DNA of 55,904 nt from Gemmobacter caeruleus. GTDB taxonomy: Bacteria; Pseudomonadota; Alphaproteobacteria; Rhodobacterales; Rhodobacteraceae. Below the pieces are notes generated by a model. That model did not search any database. It saw nothing but the letters and a program-made list of their open reading frames with translations, and was not told where the DNA came from. The stretch spans positions 1-55,904 of the forward strand of contig NZ_VKKX01000002.1 of assembly GCF_008271655.1 (NCBI RefSeq), read 5' to 3'. The position numbers and the translations under genes are program-made. Positions 55,472 through 55,904 of this stretch are shown here, in pieces; positions within the stretch are counted from its first letter, which is position 1; every line of letters starts with the position of its first letter.

Positions 55472-55904
55472 TGTCGCATCCCGGAAGGTAGTATGGCTGT
55501 TTGCTGAACAGCTGTGGCTTGAGTTTGTGCCAGTCCTTCATCGCCTGCAAGGGCGACTTGCAGCCGAGGGCTGATTGCGGGAGCTGCTGGTTGTAGAGCC
55601 AAACGTAGCGGTGCAGCGTGGTTTCCAGTTCCTCGCCCGACCGGAAGTGGTGACTTTGCAGGACCTCCTCGATCCGGCCGTTGAAACGCTCGACCATGCC
55701 GTTCGTCTGGGGCGATTTCGGCCGGGTCAGGCGGTGTTCGATGCTCAGTTCGGCGCAAAGCTTGTCAAACTCGTGCTCGCCCGTCGCGGCGCGCTTGCGC
55801 AGGCCGAACAGACGGTCGGTGAACTCCTTGCCGTTATCGGTCAGAATGGTGCGGATGCGGAGCGGGCAGGCGCGCTCCAGGTCGCGCAGAAAGCGCCGGG
55901 CATT
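55472..55904 (-). mobile_element. IS481-family insertion sequence, partial (runs off the window)
   Basis: One end of an IS, beginning at about 55472 with TGTCGCATCCCGGAAGG, which has the TGT start common in this family and overlaps the last codons of the transposase (LPGCD). The sharp change in GC content at this point supports the boundary. The other end lies beyond the window, so target duplication and inverted-repeat pairing cannot be checked. Confidence 0.7.
55472..55904 (-). CDS. IS481-family transposase, C-terminal part
   Basis: A DDE integrase-core transposase open at the window edge. Visible catalytic features are the second aspartate in TILTDNGKEF and the glutamate in NGMVERFNGRIEE, followed by the typical WLYNQQLPQSALGCKSPLQA region and the C-terminal LPGCD. 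No stop codon exists at the element end: the frame continues into the neighbouring gene remnant down to 54777, adding about 231 foreign residues. Whether this transposase is still active cannot be judged from the fragment. Confidence 0.82.

Noticed and set aside
54777-55697. A 306-residue natural fusion of transposase and a new domain
   Set aside because: Composition changes sharply at 55472, where an IS-like terminal sequence (TGTCGCATCC) coincides with the usual transposase C-terminus, so in-frame read-through after insertion is simpler.

Overview
The window comes from a GC-rich alphaproteobacterium, most likely a Rhodobacteraceae member of the Paracoccus/Rhodobacter type. The evidence is the high GC content, chains of genes whose stop and start codons overlap, a short 446-residue ProS, a single LolC/E-type permease, and a polyol operon whose gene order and SmoS sequence fit the Rhodobacter smo/mtl operon. 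Most of it looks chromosomal and housekeeping, with accessory segments between.

Layout, left to right. 1-1741: an RTX/PPC-repeat secreted protein that looks 5'-truncated, with a terminator. 1842-5741: a PHP phosphoesterase, a PAS-like protein, then yicC-gmk-gamma-carbonic anhydrase with overlapping ends. 5830-15495: a methylated-amine block: a LysR regulator facing two tandem FAD/GcvT demethylating dehydrogenases, an MttB-like methyltransferase lacking pyrrolysine, an aldehyde dehydrogenase and an SDR. 15634-23080: purF, cvpA, radA, a luciferase-like monooxygenase, a PqiA-like protein, a membrane coiled-coil protein and mlaF/mlaE, followed by alr. 24318-32400: a polyol uptake and oxidation operon (HAD phosphatase, SorC regulator, smoE-F-G-K-S, mtlK), in which the ATPase gene smoK carries an apparent one-base deletion in its ABC signature motif. 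32442-36021: dnaB, pyrE, pyrC. 36112-36857: a GFA protein and an LprI-like protein. 36861-44845: a glycan-type locus with three related GT2 glycosyltransferases, a DXD glycosyltransferase fused to an alpha/beta-hydrolase-like domain, and a stand-alone copy of that hydrolase-like domain without the catalytic serine and histidine. 44864-47651: a YdeI-like protein and an N-methylproline demethylase-type flavoenzyme. 47652-48589: an AT-richer strip with an orphan gene beside tRNA-Ala(GGC). 48757-54774: proS, a methyltransferase, a DUF2937 protein, lolC/E-lolD, a lipoprotein cytochrome c and a DUF1345 membrane protein. 54777-55904: an AT-rich foreign gene remnant cut by an IS481-family element that runs off the window.

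How the genes may work together. The methylated-amine block and the separate TMADH-like enzyme at 45615 suggest oxidative N-demethylation of betaines or N-methyl amino acids, with the methyl groups going to tetrahydrofolate. The smo/mtl operon should import and oxidise sorbitol or mannitol. The glycosyltransferase locus is the least understood part and the best candidate for an undescribed system.

Two kinds of intergenic repeat recur. One is a tandem pair of perfect palindromes with a TTCGACGAA-type core (9233-9281 and 34926-34975). The other is a motif with core ATATTT-N2-GAACAGATGAAG, preceded by a G/C hairpin in its two best copies (11777-11842, 15528-15579; a weaker copy at 24217). All functional statements come from reading the sequence; no database search was run.
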